A stretch of 64,000 bases of DNA from Streptomyces sp. NBC_00377 (GCF_036075115.1 NZ_CP107958.1:2480001-2544000); one strand, 5' to 3'; shown: positions 45,506 to 54,605, numbered from the stretch's first letter. A program made the numbers and translations. The notes: generated by a model not told the origin, from the letters alone.

Positions 45506-46174
45506 GTGCACATCGTCATCATGGGCTGCGGCAGAGTGGGTTCCGCTCTCGCCCAGACCCTGGAGCAACAGGGGCACACGGTCGCCGTGATCGACCAGGA
45601 CCCCACCGCCTTCCGACGACTGGGCTCCGGTTTCGGCGGCCGTCGTGTCACCGGAGTCGGCTTCGACCAGGACACCCTGCGCGAGGCGGGCATCGAGGAG
45701 GCAGGCGCCTTCGCGGCCGTGTCCAGCGGCGACAACTCCAACATCATCGCCGCCCGCGTGGCTCGTGAGATGTTCGGCATCGAGAACGTCGCCGCCCGCA
45801 TCTACGACCCCCGCCGCGCCGAGGTGTACCAGCGCCTCGGCATCCCCACCGTCGCCACCGTCCGGTGGACGGCAGACCAGATGCTGCGCCGGCTGCTCCC
45901 CTCCGGCGCCGAGCCGCTGTGGCGCGACCCGACCGGCGGCGTCCAGCTCGCCGAGGTGCACGCCGCTCCGTCCTGGGTCGGCCACAAGATCAGCAAGCTC
46001 CAGGAGGAGACGGGCGTCCGCGTGGCGTTCCTCACCCGTCTCGGCGAGGCGATCCTGCCCTCCTCCCAGACGGTGCTCCAGGAAGGCGACCTCGTGCACG
46101 TGATGCTGCGCAGCGACGAGGTCGAGAAGGTCGAGGCCTCGTTCGCCGAGGGCCCCAAGGAGGACGGTCACTGA
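45506..46174 (+). CDS. TrkA/RCK potassium-uptake regulator (CeoB-like)
   Basis: A 222-residue cytoplasmic protein. The N-terminal Rossmann RCK domain (IVIMGCGRVGSALAQTLEQQ, GHTVAVIDQDP) binds NAD(H) or a nucleotide. VSSGDNSNIIAARVAREMFG is typical. The C-terminal TrkA_C domain spans residues about 145-210. The GTG at 45506 follows GGAAGGAC. Its stop overlaps the next start as TGATG, so the two RCK genes are translationally coupled. It probably gates the neighbouring permease in response to nucleotide. Confidence 0.88.
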   Translation: MHIVIMGCGRVGSALAQTLEQQGHTVAVIDQDPTAFRRLGSGFGGRRVTGVGFDQDTLREAGIEEAGAFAAVSSGDNSNIIAARVAREMFGIENVAARIYDPRRAEVYQRLGIPTVATVRWTADQMLRRLLPSGAEPLWRDPTGGVQLAEVHAAPSWVGHKISKLQEETGVRVAFLTRLGEAILPSSQTVLQEGDLVHVMLRSDEVEKVEASFAEGPKEDGH

Positions 46175-46851
46175 TGAGGGTCGCCATTGCCGGAGCCGGC
46201 GCCGTCGGCCGCTCGATCGCGGGCGAGCTGCTGGAGAACGGCCACGAGGTCCTGCTCGTGGACAAGGCGCCGACCGCGATCTCGGTCGAGCGCGTCCCGC
46301 AGGCGGAGTGGCTCCTTGCCGACGCCTGCGAGATCACCTCCCTCGACGAGGCCGCGCTCCAGCGCTGCAACGTCGTGATCGCCGCGACCGGCGACGACAA
46401 GGTCAACCTGGTCGTCTCGCTGCTGGCCAAGACGGAGTACGGGGTCCCGCGCGTCGTCGCCCGGGTGAACAACCCGAAGAACGAGTGGCTGTTCAACGAG
46501 TCCTGGGGCGTCGACGTGGCCGTCTCGACGCCGCGTCTGATGTCGGCCCTGGTCGAGGAGGCGGTGAGTGTCGGCGACCTGGTCCGGTTGCTCCGCTTCA
46601 GTCACGGCGACGCCAACCTCGTCGAACTGACCCTCCCCGAGGAGTCGGCCCTGGCCGGCACCCAGGTCGGCGACGTGGAGTGGCCGGAGGACACGTCTTT
46701 GGTCACCATCATCCGCGGCACCCGGGTCCTCACCCCGACCCGCGAGGACTCCCTCGAGCCGGGCGACGAACTGCTGTTCGTGGCCGCCCAGGCGAGAGAG
46801 GAACAGCTGGAGGACCTCCTGTCGGTCCGCAGGGACGACACCGGCAGCTGA
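46174..46851 (+). CDS. TrkA/RCK potassium-uptake regulator (CeoC-like)
   Basis: A 225-residue second RCK protein. RVAIAGAGAVGRSIAGELLE and VLLVDKAP form the nucleotide-binding fold. VIAATGDDKVNLVVSLLAKT and VARVNNPKNEWLFNESWGVD follow, then a TrkA_C domain (AGTQVGDVEWPEDTSLVTII). It probably pairs with the upstream protein as a hetero-assembly. A 24-bp hairpin immediately follows. Confidence 0.88.
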   Translation: MRVAIAGAGAVGRSIAGELLENGHEVLLVDKAPTAISVERVPQAEWLLADACEITSLDEAALQRCNVVIAATGDDKVNLVVSLLAKTEYGVPRVVARVNNPKNEWLFNESWGVDVAVSTPRLMSALVEEAVSVGDLVRLLRFSHGDANLVELTLPEESALAGTQVGDVEWPEDTSLVTIIRGTRVLTPTREDSLEPGDELLFVAAQAREEQLEDLLSVRRDDTGS

Positions 46852-46860
46852 TCCGCGAAC

Positions 46861-46910
46861 GTGACGACGATGGGGCGCCCGGAGTTCTCCGGGCGCCCCA
46901 TCGTCGTCAC
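46861..46910. terminator. 24-bp perfect hairpin between converging genes
   Basis: The left arm 46861-46884 (starting GTGACGACGATGGGGCGCCC) is the exact reverse complement of 46887-46910, with only two bases between. It lies 9 bases after the RCK stop and faces the DUF3159 gene end, so it can stop both transcripts. Confidence 0.7.
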
Positions 46911-47042
46911 GCACGGCGGGCCGTGCCGCCTTCCCTACCCGGCCGGCTCCACCAGCCCGTCCGGCATCGATGTCCAGGCCCGTTCAGGGCCGAAGCGGGG
47001 TCCGGGGCGCAGCCCCCGAGGGCGTTGACCCATCGCCGGGAA

Positions 47043-47801
47043 CTAACCCTCCCGACGGTGCCGCCCACCGGCCTCCGAAGCAGCCGCCGCCTCCGCGGCA
47101 GCGGCCTTCTCCTCCGCCTCCATCTCCGCGAACACGTCGATCGGCGCGGGCGCCTTCGCGAGGAAGACCCACGTCAGCCAGACGGCGAGCAGGAACGGCG
47201 GGATCTTCAGGGCGATCAGCACCCAGCCCAGCTGCGCGGTGTCGGCCCACCAGTACAGCGGGAACAGGATCGCGCACTTGGCGAGCAGGATCAGCCCCCA
47301 CGCCCAGCTGGCCTTGGCGTACGCCTTCTTGCGGCCCGGGTTGCGGGTCCGCCAGGAGAGGTTCTCCTTGAAGACCGGACCCAGGATCAGGCCGATCAAC
47401 GGCACCCCGCAGAGCGTGGTGACGATGTAGGCGAGGGCGAGGCCCAGCGTGTACAGCATGCCCGGCAGATAGAAGTCCTTGGCGTTGCCGGTCATCATCG
47501 CGAAGACGACACCGAAGGCGACGCCGAAGACCCCGCTGAAGGCGTGCTTGACCGTGTCCTTCCGCACCAGGCGGACCACGACCAGGATCAGCGACACCGC
47601 GAGCGCGGCGATCGCGGACATGTGCAGGTCCTTGTTGATCGTGAAGATCGTGACGAAGAGCAGGCCGGGCACGACCGTCTCGACCATGCCCCGCACCCCG
47701 CCGAACGCTTCGAACAGCGCGGCCTCGGTCACCGCCCGGGCGTCGGCCGCGGCCGTGTCGTCCGCGGTCGTGTCTTCGGTCGGCTTGTCGAGCGACGTCA
47801 C
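47043..47801 (-). CDS. DUF3159 membrane protein
   Basis: A 252-residue protein. After an acidic/Ala-rich N-terminus, FEAFGGVRGMVETVVPGLLF starts a run of about six membrane segments. WLTWVFLAKAPAPID is followed by a charged Ala/Glu tail (MEAEEKAAAAEAAAASEAGG). The architecture and position match the DUF3159 protein of actinobacteria (Rv2693c-like). Function unknown. Starts 4 bases after the OB-fold gene's stop, so it is translationally coupled. Confidence 0.85.
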   Translation of the reverse strand: MTSLDKPTEDTTADDTAAADARAVTEAALFEAFGGVRGMVETVVPGLLFVTIFTINKDLHMSAIAALAVSLILVVVRLVRKDTVKHAFSGVFGVAFGVVFAMMTGNAKDFYLPGMLYTLGLALAYIVTTLCGVPLIGLILGPVFKENLSWRTRNPGRKKAYAKASWAWGLILLAKCAILFPLYWWADTAQLGWVLIALKIPPFLLAVWLTWVFLAKAPAPIDVFAEMEAEEKAAAAEAAAASEAGGRHRREG

Positions 47802-47804
47802 CGG

Positions 47805-48203
47805 CTACTCCCTACCCAGGGGTCTCAGTTCGTACTTGGGGTTGAACAGCACCCGGCGGCCCCGGCTCATGGAGACCCGCCCCGATGCGATGAGCCTGCG
47901 CCCCGGTTCTATCCCCACTATGGAGCGCCTGCCCAGCCACACCACGTCCAGCGCGGCGCTGCCGTCGAACAGCTCGGCCTCCAGGGCCGGAACTCCGGCG
48001 CGCGGCCGCAGGGTGACCGTGCGCAAGGTACCAGTAACCGTGACGATCTGGCGGTCCTGGCAGTCCCCGATCCGCGTGCAGCCGGCCGTCTCGGTGTCCT
48101 CCCGCAGCTCCTCGGACTCCAGGTCCTCCTGCGACGAGGAGAGCCGGTCGAGCATGCGCCGGAACCGGCCCACCGGCTTTTCGGAACGAGGAACAGCACT
48201 CAT
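47805..48203 (-). CDS. OB-fold nucleic acid-binding domain protein
   Basis: A 132-residue protein. Residues about 50-125 (IVTVTGTLRTVTLRPRAGVP, LEAELFDGSAALDVVWLGRR, GRRLIASGRVSMSRGRRVLF NPKYEL) form an OB fold. A charged N-terminal helix precedes it. It occupies the same place as Rv2694c. The ATG at 48203 is supported by conservation of MSAVPRSEKP. Function unknown; nucleic-acid binding is inferred from the fold. Confidence 0.82.
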   Translation of the reverse strand: MSAVPRSEKPVGRFRRMLDRLSSSQEDLESEELREDTETAGCTRIGDCQDRQIVTVTGTLRTVTLRPRAGVPALEAELFDGSAALDVVWLGRRSIVGIEPGRRLIASGRVSMSRGRRVLFNPKYELRPLGRE

Positions 48204-48424
48204 GTCTGAAGCGTACCGGGGCACACCCCTGTGCCGTAGCCACCGCCCCGGCCGTCGCACTGGTGCCGCGGCGGGCAACGTTTGCCCGTCAAGGAGCGGC
48301 GTCCGGTGCGTGCTCTCGGCGTGCCGGCCGGAAGTCCTCGTACTGGACGTACCTGGGCTTTCGGCCGGTGCGGCGAGAGTGCGTGCCGGGCGTCGCGACG
48401 GGGCGAACGTTGCCTGTCGCGGCA
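48204..48424. other. gap downstream of kdpE
   Basis: About 220 bases with no gene supported. It probably holds the promoter for the OB-fold/DUF3159 pair. No operator-like symmetry was noticed. Confidence 0.35.
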
Positions 48425-49141
48425 CTAGCGCTCGAACCGGTATCCCATCCCGGGTTCGGTGACGAAGTGCCTGGGATGCGAGGGATCCGCCTCGAGCTTG
48501 CGTCTCAGCTGCGCCATGTACACCCGCAGGTAGTTGGTCTCCGTCCCGTACGACGGCCCCCACACCTCCTGGAGCAGCTGTTTCTGGCTGACCAGTCGGC
48601 CGGTGTTGCGCACCAGCACCTCCAGCAGGTGCCACTCCGTGGGGGTCAGCCGTACGTCCTTGCCGGCCCGGTCGACCTTCTTCGCGGCCAGGTCGACGGT
48701 GAATCCCTCCGTCTCCACCAGGACCTCGTCCTCGCCGCCCGCGGCGGGTTCGGCCCGGCGGACGGCGGCCCGCAGCCGGGCCAGCAGCTCGTCCATGCCG
48801 AACGGCTTGGTGACGTAGTCGTCGGCGCCCGCGTCGAGCGCCTCGACCTTCTCGTCCGAGGAGTGCCGGGCGGACAGCACCAGGATCGGCACCCTGGTCC
48901 AGCCGCGCAGCCCTCTGATCACCTCGACGCCGTCCATGTCGGGCAGTCCCAGGTCGAGGACGACGACGTCCGGGTGGCGGGCGGCGGCCAGTTCGAGGGC
49001 GGTGGCGCCGTCGTGCGCCGCGTCGACGTCGTACTTGCGGGCCCTGAGGTTGATCACGAGGGCGCGGACGATCTGCGGCTCGTCGTCGACCACGAGCACC
49101 CTGGTGGGGGCCTTGGGTGTCCCCCCAGCCGGGCTCAGCAT
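48425..49141 (-). CDS. kdpE: response regulator KdpE
   Basis: A 238-residue OmpR-family regulator. The receiver (RVLVVDDEPQIVRALVINLR, with phospho-acceptor Asp in VVVLDLGLPDMDG near residue 61 and the Lys in YVTKPFGMDE) is joined to a winged helix (LTPTEWHLLEVLVRNTGRLV, LRVYMAQLRRKLEADPSHPR). Its start overlaps kdpD's stop by 7 bases. No kdpFABC operon is in the window; the nearest potassium transporter is the KimA-like permease 4 kb away. Confidence 0.9.
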   Translation of the reverse strand: MLSPAGGTPKAPTRVLVVDDEPQIVRALVINLRARKYDVDAAHDGATALELAAARHPDVVVLDLGLPDMDGVEVIRGLRGWTRVPILVLSARHSSDEKVEALDAGADDYVTKPFGMDELLARLRAAVRRAEPAAGGEDEVLVETEGFTVDLAAKKVDRAGKDVRLTPTEWHLLEVLVRNTGRLVSQKQLLQEVWGPSYGTETNYLRVYMAQLRRKLEADPSHPRHFVTEPGMGYRFER

Positions 49142-51684
49142 GGGGCATGCCTTTCGGGTTGTGCGGGTCGCGGCTCGGGGCGGGGCCCCGCCGCGCGGAC
49201 GCTGAGGACCATGGTGAGGCCGCCGCCCGGGGTGTCCTCGGCGTTCAGGGTGCCGCCCATGGCCTCGGCGAAACCACGTGCGACCGCGAGTCCCAGGCCC
49301 ACCCCGGCCCCGCGCGGGGCGTCGCCGTAGCGCTGGAAGGGCGCGAATATCCGTTCCTTGGCCTCGTCGGGAACGCCCGGCCCGCGGTCGACGACCCGTA
49401 CCTCCACCCGGTCGGACATCGCACTCGCCGACACCAGCACGGGCGTGCCGCCCGGGCTGTACTTGACCGCGTTCTCGACGAGGTTGGCCACCGACCGCTC
49501 CAGCAGTCCGGCGTCCACCGCGACCATGGGCAGTGTCTCCGGGATGTCCAGCTCCACACTCTGCGCCGGGTCCGGCACCCCACCGAGCGCCATCGGCACG
49601 ACCTCGTCCAGGTCGATCTCCCGGATGATCGGCGTGACCGTGCCCGTCTGGAGGCGGGACATGTCGAGCAGGTTGCCCACCAGGTGGTCGAGACGGTCCG
49701 CGCCCTCCTCGATGCCCTCCAGCAGTTCCGCCCGGTCCTCCTCCGACCAGGCCACGTCGTCGGACCTGAGGCTCGACACCGCCGCCTTGATCCCGGCCAG
49801 CGGTGTCCGCAGGTCATGGCTGACGGCGGCCAGCAGGGCCGTGCGGATGCGGTTGCCCTCGGCGAGCGCGCGGGCCTGGTCGGCTTCCTCCTGGAGGCGC
49901 CGCCGGTCCAGTACGACGACCGCCTGCGCGGCGAACGCGGCCAGCACCCGCCGGTCCTCGGCGGGCAGCACCCGCCCGGTGAGCGCCAGCGCGAGACGGT
50001 CGCCGACCGGCACGTCCACGTCCGCGTCCTCGGGCCGCTCGACCGGCGGTCCGGACCCGACGTGTCCCGCGCGGGTCCACGGCCCTCTGTCCTCCGCCCG
50101 TTCCAGCAGCGCCGCCGACTCCATCCCGAAGGTCTCGCGCACCCGCTCCAGCAGCGCCTCCAGGCTGGTCTCGCCCCGCAGTACGTTGCCCGCCAGGTAG
50201 GAGAGGATCTCCGACTCGGCCCGCAGCCGGGCCGCCTGGTGCGTACGCCGGGCCGCCAGGTCGACCACCGACGCCACGGACACCCCGACCCCGATGAAGA
50301 TCACGATGGCGACGATGTTCTTGGGGTCGGCGATCGTCCATCTGTGCAGGGGCGGTGTGTAGAAGTAGTTCAGCAGGAGCGAGCCCAGCGCCGCCGAGGC
50401 CAGGGCCGGCAGCAGTCCGCCGAGCAGCGCCGCCGCCACCGTCACGGCCAGGAACAGCAGCATGTCGTTGGCGAGGCCGAGGTGGACGGTGTTCAGCAGC
50501 AGCGCCAGGAGCGGCGGGCCCACCACGCCGACCAGCCAGCCCCAGACGATCCGGGCGCGCCCCAGCCGGGCGCCCCGGGCGACCGGCAGCCCGCGCCCCT
50601 TGGCGACCTCGTCGTGCGTCACGATGTGCACGTCGAGGTCGGAGCCCGACTCCCGGGCGACCGTCGCGCCGACCCCGGGGCCGAAGACGTACTGCCAGGC
50701 CTTGCGGCGCGAGGAGCCGAGCACGATCTGTGTGGCGTTGACCCCGCGGGCGAAGTCGAGCAGCGCGGCCGGGATGTCGTCGCCGACCACATGGTGGAAG
50801 GTGCCGCCCAGGTCCTCCACGAGGGTGCGCTGGACCGCCAGTTCCTTGGGCGAGGCGGATGTCAGCCCGTCGCTGCGCGCGATGTAGACGGCCAGCACCT
50901 CGCCGCCGGCGCCCTTCTCCGCCAGCCGCGTCGCCCGCCGGATCAGGGTGCGTCCCTCGGGACCGCCGGTCAGCCCGACCACGATCCGCTCGCGTGAGCC
51001 CCAGATCGCCGACACCCGGTGCTCGCTGCGGTACTGCTTCAGGTATTCGTCGACCCGGTCGGCCAGCCACAGCAGGGCCAGCTCCCGCAGCGCGGTGAGG
51101 TTGCCGGGCCGGAAGTAGTTGGACAGGGCCGCGTCCACCTTGTCCGGCTGGTAGATGTTGCCGTGCGCCATCCGCCGCCGCAGTGCCTGCGGTGACATGT
51201 CCACCAGCTCGATCTGGTCGGCGTGCCGGACCAGCTCGTCGGGCACGGTCTCCTGCTGCCGTACGCCGGTGATCGCCTCCACGACGTCACCGAGCGACTC
51301 CAGGTGCTGGATGTTCACGGTCGACACCACGTCGACGCCCGCGGCGAGCAGTGCCTCCACGTCCTGCCAGCGCTTGGCGTTGCGTGAGCCCGGGACGTTG
51401 GTGTGGGCGAGTTCGTCCACCAGGGCGACCCGCGGGGCGCGGGCGAGAACCGCGTCCACGTCCATCTCGGTGAAGAGACCGCCGCGGTACTCCAGGTCCC
51501 GGCGCGGGACCTGTTCGAGGCCGTGCAGCATCACCTCGGTGCGCCGGCGCCCGTGGTGCTCCACGAACGCCACCACGCAGTCCGTGCCGCGCTCCACCCG
51601 ACGGTGCGCCTCGGACAGCATCGCGTACGTCTTGCCCACACCCGGTGCCGCACCGAGGTAGATCCGAAGCTTTCCGCGTGCCAT
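49135..51684 (-). CDS. kdpD: sensor histidine kinase KdpD
   Basis: An 849-residue kinase. The N-terminal KdpD domain (GKLRIYLGAAPGVGKTYAML with a Walker A, and VALVDELAHTNVPGS) is followed by a USP-like domain (residues about 225-350, IVVGLTGGPEGRTLIRRATR). Four membrane segments lie near 380-475, then a GAF-like region, a HisKA site SHDLRTPLAG (His near residue 620) and a HATPase domain (LVENAVKYSPGG, GVGLGLAVARGFAEAMGG). The ATG at 51684 is preceded only by GAGG. It senses K+ limitation or turgor. Confidence 0.92.
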   Translation of the reverse strand: MARGKLRIYLGAAPGVGKTYAMLSEAHRRVERGTDCVVAFVEHHGRRRTEVMLHGLEQVPRRDLEYRGGLFTEMDVDAVLARAPRVALVDELAHTNVPGSRNAKRWQDVEALLAAGVDVVSTVNIQHLESLGDVVEAITGVRQQETVPDELVRHADQIELVDMSPQALRRRMAHGNIYQPDKVDAALSNYFRPGNLTALRELALLWLADRVDEYLKQYRSEHRVSAIWGSRERIVVGLTGGPEGRTLIRRATRLAEKGAGGEVLAVYIARSDGLTSASPKELAVQRTLVEDLGGTFHHVVGDDIPAALLDFARGVNATQIVLGSSRRKAWQYVFGPGVGATVARESGSDLDVHIVTHDEVAKGRGLPVARGARLGRARIVWGWLVGVVGPPLLALLLNTVHLGLANDMLLFLAVTVAAALLGGLLPALASAALGSLLLNYFYTPPLHRWTIADPKNIVAIVIFIGVGVSVASVVDLAARRTHQAARLRAESEILSYLAGNVLRGETSLEALLERVRETFGMESAALLERAEDRGPWTRAGHVGSGPPVERPEDADVDVPVGDRLALALTGRVLPAEDRRVLAAFAAQAVVVLDRRRLQEEADQARALAEGNRIRTALLAAVSHDLRTPLAGIKAAVSSLRSDDVAWSEEDRAELLEGIEEGADRLDHLVGNLLDMSRLQTGTVTPIIREIDLDEVVPMALGGVPDPAQSVELDIPETLPMVAVDAGLLERSVANLVENAVKYSPGGTPVLVSASAMSDRVEVRVVDRGPGVPDEAKERIFAPFQRYGDAPRGAGVGLGLAVARGFAEAMGGTLNAEDTPGGGLTMVLSVRAAGPRPEPRPAQPERHAPC

Positions 51685-51867
51685 GGCCTCATTGTCTTTC
51701 AGGGGCTCTCCCGCGCAGGACTGCGTGCGCAGCGTCGACCTTACGGCCAACAGTTCCGACATAAAGGATGAACTGAGGGGCGAGGAGCGCCTTTGACGCA
51801 TCTCTGACGCGGTGAGACGGACACCGTCGCCCCTCGATCCTTCATCGGACGAGCCCCCCGAAACGGT

Positions 51868-53055
51868 TCACGCGGGATTGTCCCCGTGGGTGAGCGTCTC
51901 CCAGGCGACGAAGAGGTTGTTGCCGGCGGCCGGACGGTTGCGCAGCGTCAGCGTCCCCGTGTTGCTCATCGCGATGCCCAGGCGGTTGTGCAGCGCGTTG
52001 TAGCCGATCTCGGTGACCGGGCCGAGCCCGAGGTTCAGGGAACCTCCGCACAGCGAGCTCGGGACGCTCGCGCCGAGCTGGTACCTGGCCTGGAAGCCGA
52101 GGGCCTGCCGCAGCCGCTCGCCGACGTCGGTGCCGTAGAGGTCCTGCCCCTGGATCCGGCTGGTCTCGGCGACGTGCGAGATCGCGGAGATGCCGTAGCC
52201 GGTGTGGGTGAGGTCGCGGCAGGTCTCCTGGGTCAGGCCGGTGACGAAGGTGCCCTGTCCCTGCCAGTAGGCGACGATCTTGTCCCGGGTGTTCAGGTTC
52301 TGGCTCGGCACGGTCCTGGGCAGCTCGCCGTCGGAGGCCAGGTAGACGTAGGCGGCCGTGCGGGTGCGGAACCTCGCCATGGCCTTGTCGTACGACGACC
52401 GGTCCTCGAGGAAGACGGAGATGCCGATCGCGGCCTCCGTCATGGAGAGCTCCCAGTTCCCGTTGGAGTGGGAGCCGTTGATCACCTCGGGCAGGTAGAC
52501 ATCCCGCAGCATGGTCGCGAAGCGGCCGGAGTTCGCCCAGGCGCCGGTGTACGTGTACTTGATGATCTCGGCGGCCCTCGGCCAGGACGAGCCGGCCCAG
52601 CCGGTCTGGAGGGGCGCGTTGCTGTCGGTGTGGTCCTTGACGACGGCCGACCATGCGTCCATCAGCTCGATGGCCTTCTTGGCGTACCGCTCGTCCCGCG
52701 TGACGTACCAGGCGAGGGCGTCGGTGTACGCGGCGAGCGCGTCCTGCCGCTCGTCCGTGCAGCCGTGGTCGGGCTGGGAATAGGAGCCGCACTCGACCAC
52801 GGCGCGGGGTGCGGGGGTACGGCTCAGGTCGGCGTACTTGCTCGCCAGCAGCTGGTCGAAGGCCCCTTTCCAGGGCTGGGCCGCGGAGCCGACCTTGCCC
52901 CGGACGAAGTCGAGCTGCGCCCGGGAGACGGTGACCCCGGGATGGGCGAAGGCGGCGGGGGCGGCGGGGACGGCTCGGGCGTGCGGCACGTTCACGGGCA
53001 CGAGAGCGCCCAGGACCAGGGCGGTGACGGTCACCAGGAAGGCGGTTCGGCGCAC
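51868..53055 (-). CDS. secreted alginate lyase-family protein
   Basis: A 395-residue protein. The GTG at 53055 (with AAGGGAG before it) opens a signal peptide RRTAFLVTVTALVLGALVPV with cleavage expected after ARA near residue 28. The mature protein is all-helical with KAIELMDAWSAVVKDHTDSN, LQTGWAGSSWPRAAEIIKYT, NGSHSNGNWELSMTEAAIGI, fitting the alginate_lyase (PL5-like) toroid fold. It probably degrades an acidic polysaccharide outside the cell. It interrupts the otherwise Mycobacterium-like gene order and may be a later addition. Confidence 0.82.
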   Translation of the reverse strand: MRRTAFLVTVTALVLGALVPVNVPHARAVPAAPAAFAHPGVTVSRAQLDFVRGKVGSAAQPWKGAFDQLLASKYADLSRTPAPRAVVECGSYSQPDHGCTDERQDALAAYTDALAWYVTRDERYAKKAIELMDAWSAVVKDHTDSNAPLQTGWAGSSWPRAAEIIKYTYTGAWANSGRFATMLRDVYLPEVINGSHSNGNWELSMTEAAIGISVFLEDRSSYDKAMARFRTRTAAYVYLASDGELPRTVPSQNLNTRDKIVAYWQGQGTFVTGLTQETCRDLTHTGYGISAISHVAETSRIQGQDLYGTDVGERLRQALGFQARYQLGASVPSSLCGGSLNLGLGPVTEIGYNALHNRLGIAMSNTGTLTLRNRPAAGNNLFVAWETLTHGDNPA

Positions 53056-53093
53056 AGCGGCTCCCTTGTCGTTCTTGTATGTGAACAAAAAGC

Positions 53094-53105
53094 GCTCATA
53101 TGAAC
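53094..53105. promoter_or_regulatory. possible sugar-regulator operator before the lyase gene
   Basis: GCTCATATGAAC is a near-palindrome around TCATATGA, 39-50 bases upstream of the GTG at 53055. A second TGTGAAC lies at 53080-53086. The type of regulator is unknown. Confidence 0.35.
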
Positions 53106-53218
53106 CACAAGCTGAGCGGAGACCGTAGGTCCAGACCAATGGACCGTCAAGGGTTCACGCACGAGAAAGCCGCAAGGATGAACACGTCAAACAATGAACG
53201 GCAGGCGCGGGCACGGCG

Positions 53219-53250
53219 AAGGGCCGCACCCCGTGAGGAGTGCGGCCCTT
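53219..53250. terminator. hairpin after DUF3710 gene
   Basis: AAGGGCCGCAC (53219-53229) pairs with GTGCGGCCCTT (53240-53250) around a 10-base loop. It lies beyond the stop of the DUF3710 gene (53288, minus) and ends its transcript. Confidence 0.6.
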
Positions 53251-53287
53251 GCGGCGCTGCTGTGGCCGTGCGGCCCGCCGTCGCGGT

Positions 53288-54052
53288 CTAGCGGACCTCG
53301 GTGATCTCCGGTCCGCGCTGCAACTGGCCCATGCCGCCGGAGAAGCGGGAGCTCTCGTCCTGCTGCTGGACGCCCTCGGGGACCATCTGCGCGTCGTTCG
53401 GCAGCTTGAGGACGATCGGATCGCGGGGGGCCATCGGGCCCTCGCCGCGGACCACGACCGTGTCCCGGAAGATCTGCTCGAGCAGACCGGCCGCCTGCGG
53501 CTGCACGGCACCCTGCCCCGAGATCACCCCGCGCAGGAACCAGCGGGGGCCGTCGACACCGACGAACCGCACGACGTGGAAGCCGCCCGTGCCGTCCGGC
53601 AGTTGCACCGGCACCTGCGCCCGCAGCTCCCAGCCGAGCGGGCCCTCCACCTCGTCCACGATGCCACCCTGCTGGGTGATACCGGAGCCGATCTCCTCGC
53701 GCACCTCGCCCCAGATGCCCTCGCGCTTGGGGGCGGCGAAAGCCTGGAGCTGGATGGCACTGTCACGCAGCACGACGGTCGCCGCGACGATCGCGTCACC
53801 GGCGACCTCGACCCGCAGTTCCATGCCGTCGACCCCGGGCACGAAGATCCCGCCGAGGTCCACACGGCCCTCGGCCGGGTCGCGCACCTCCGAGTCGTCC
53901 CAGGGCCCGTCGGGCCTCGGCTCGGGCTCGAGCCGCACGCGCTCGCGCCCGCCCTCTACCTCGTCCGCCTCAGCGTCGACACTGTCGACGACCTGCTCGG
54001 CCTCGCCGGCCGCGTCCTCGGCGGCACCCTTCTTGTTGCGACGTCCGAACAC
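53288..54052 (-). CDS. DUF3710 family protein
   Basis: A 254-residue soluble protein. After an acidic N-terminal segment, LGGIFVPGVDGMELRVEVAG, WGEVREEIGSGITQQGGIVD and GVDGPRWFLRGVISGQGAVQ are the DUF3710 signatures. It corresponds in position to Rv2696c. The GTG at 54052 follows GGAAGGACA; the longer frame to 54265 overlaps dut and is rejected. It lies just 1 base after the dut stop, so it is probably coupled. Function unknown. Confidence 0.87.
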   Translation of the reverse strand: MFGRRNKKGAAEDAAGEAEQVVDSVDAEADEVEGGRERVRLEPEPRPDGPWDDSEVRDPAEGRVDLGGIFVPGVDGMELRVEVAGDAIVAATVVLRDSAIQLQAFAAPKREGIWGEVREEIGSGITQQGGIVDEVEGPLGWELRAQVPVQLPDGTGGFHVVRFVGVDGPRWFLRGVISGQGAVQPQAAGLLEQIFRDTVVVRGEGPMAPRDPIVLKLPNDAQMVPEGVQQQDESSRFSGGMGQLQRGPEITEVR

Positions 54053-54053
54053 G

Positions 54054-54605
54054 TCACTGTCCTTCCCGGTCGGATACGACCGATGCGTATCGATTCCCAC
54101 CCGTCGCGCCGCCATCGGCGGCCGAGGCGCTTGTACCGCTTGCACCGCCCACGGCGGCATGCCCGCCGGTGGACCCGAAGCCCCCCGCGGCCCGCGCCGA
54201 TTCGGGAAGCTCCGCGACCTCCTGGAAGCGGACCTTCTCGACCTGCTGTACGACCAGTTGGGCAATCCGGTCGAAGCGCTCGAACCGCACGGTCTCGCGC
54301 GGGTCGAGATTCACCACGATCACCTTGATCTCCCCACGGTACCCGGCATCAACCGTCCCCGGGGCATTCACGAGGGCGACGCCGCACCGGGCGGCCAGCC
54401 CCGAACGCGGGTGCACGAAGGCCGCGTACCCGTCGGGGAGGGCGATGGACACCCCCGTGGGCAGCACGGCCCGTTCACCGGGCGCAAGTTCATGACTGCG
54501 CGTGGTGCGCAGATCGGCTCCGGCGTCGCCCGGGTGCTCGTACGCCGGAAGCGGTACCTCGGGGTCGACGCGCCGGATCAGGACGTCCAGGAAGTCACGG
54601 CTCAC
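54054..54605 (-). CDS. dut: deoxyuridine 5'-triphosphate nucleotidohydrolase (dUTPase)
   Basis: A 183-residue trimeric dUTPase. All five motifs are visible: PGDAGADLRTT (1), HPRSGLAARCGV (2), VNAPGTVDAGYRGEIKVIVV (3), RIAQLVVQ (4) and the C-terminal arm RAAGGFGSTGGH (5). It hydrolyses dUTP to dUMP and pyrophosphate, keeping uracil out of DNA. The GTG at 54605 overlaps the stop of the thioesterase gene by four bases. A Gly/Ala/Ser-rich tail of about 28 residues follows motif 5 and is not part of the core fold. Confidence 0.95.
   Translation of the reverse strand: MSRDFLDVLIRRVDPEVPLPAYEHPGDAGADLRTTRSHELAPGERAVLPTGVSIALPDGYAAFVHPRSGLAARCGVALVNAPGTVDAGYRGEIKVIVVNLDPRETVRFERFDRIAQLVVQQVEKVRFQEVAELPESARAAGGFGSTGGHAAVGGASGTSASAADGGATGGNRYASVVSDREGQ

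Noticed and set aside
49117..50997. 626-codon plus-strand open frame
   Set aside because: Antisense to kdpD; no recognisable protein features.
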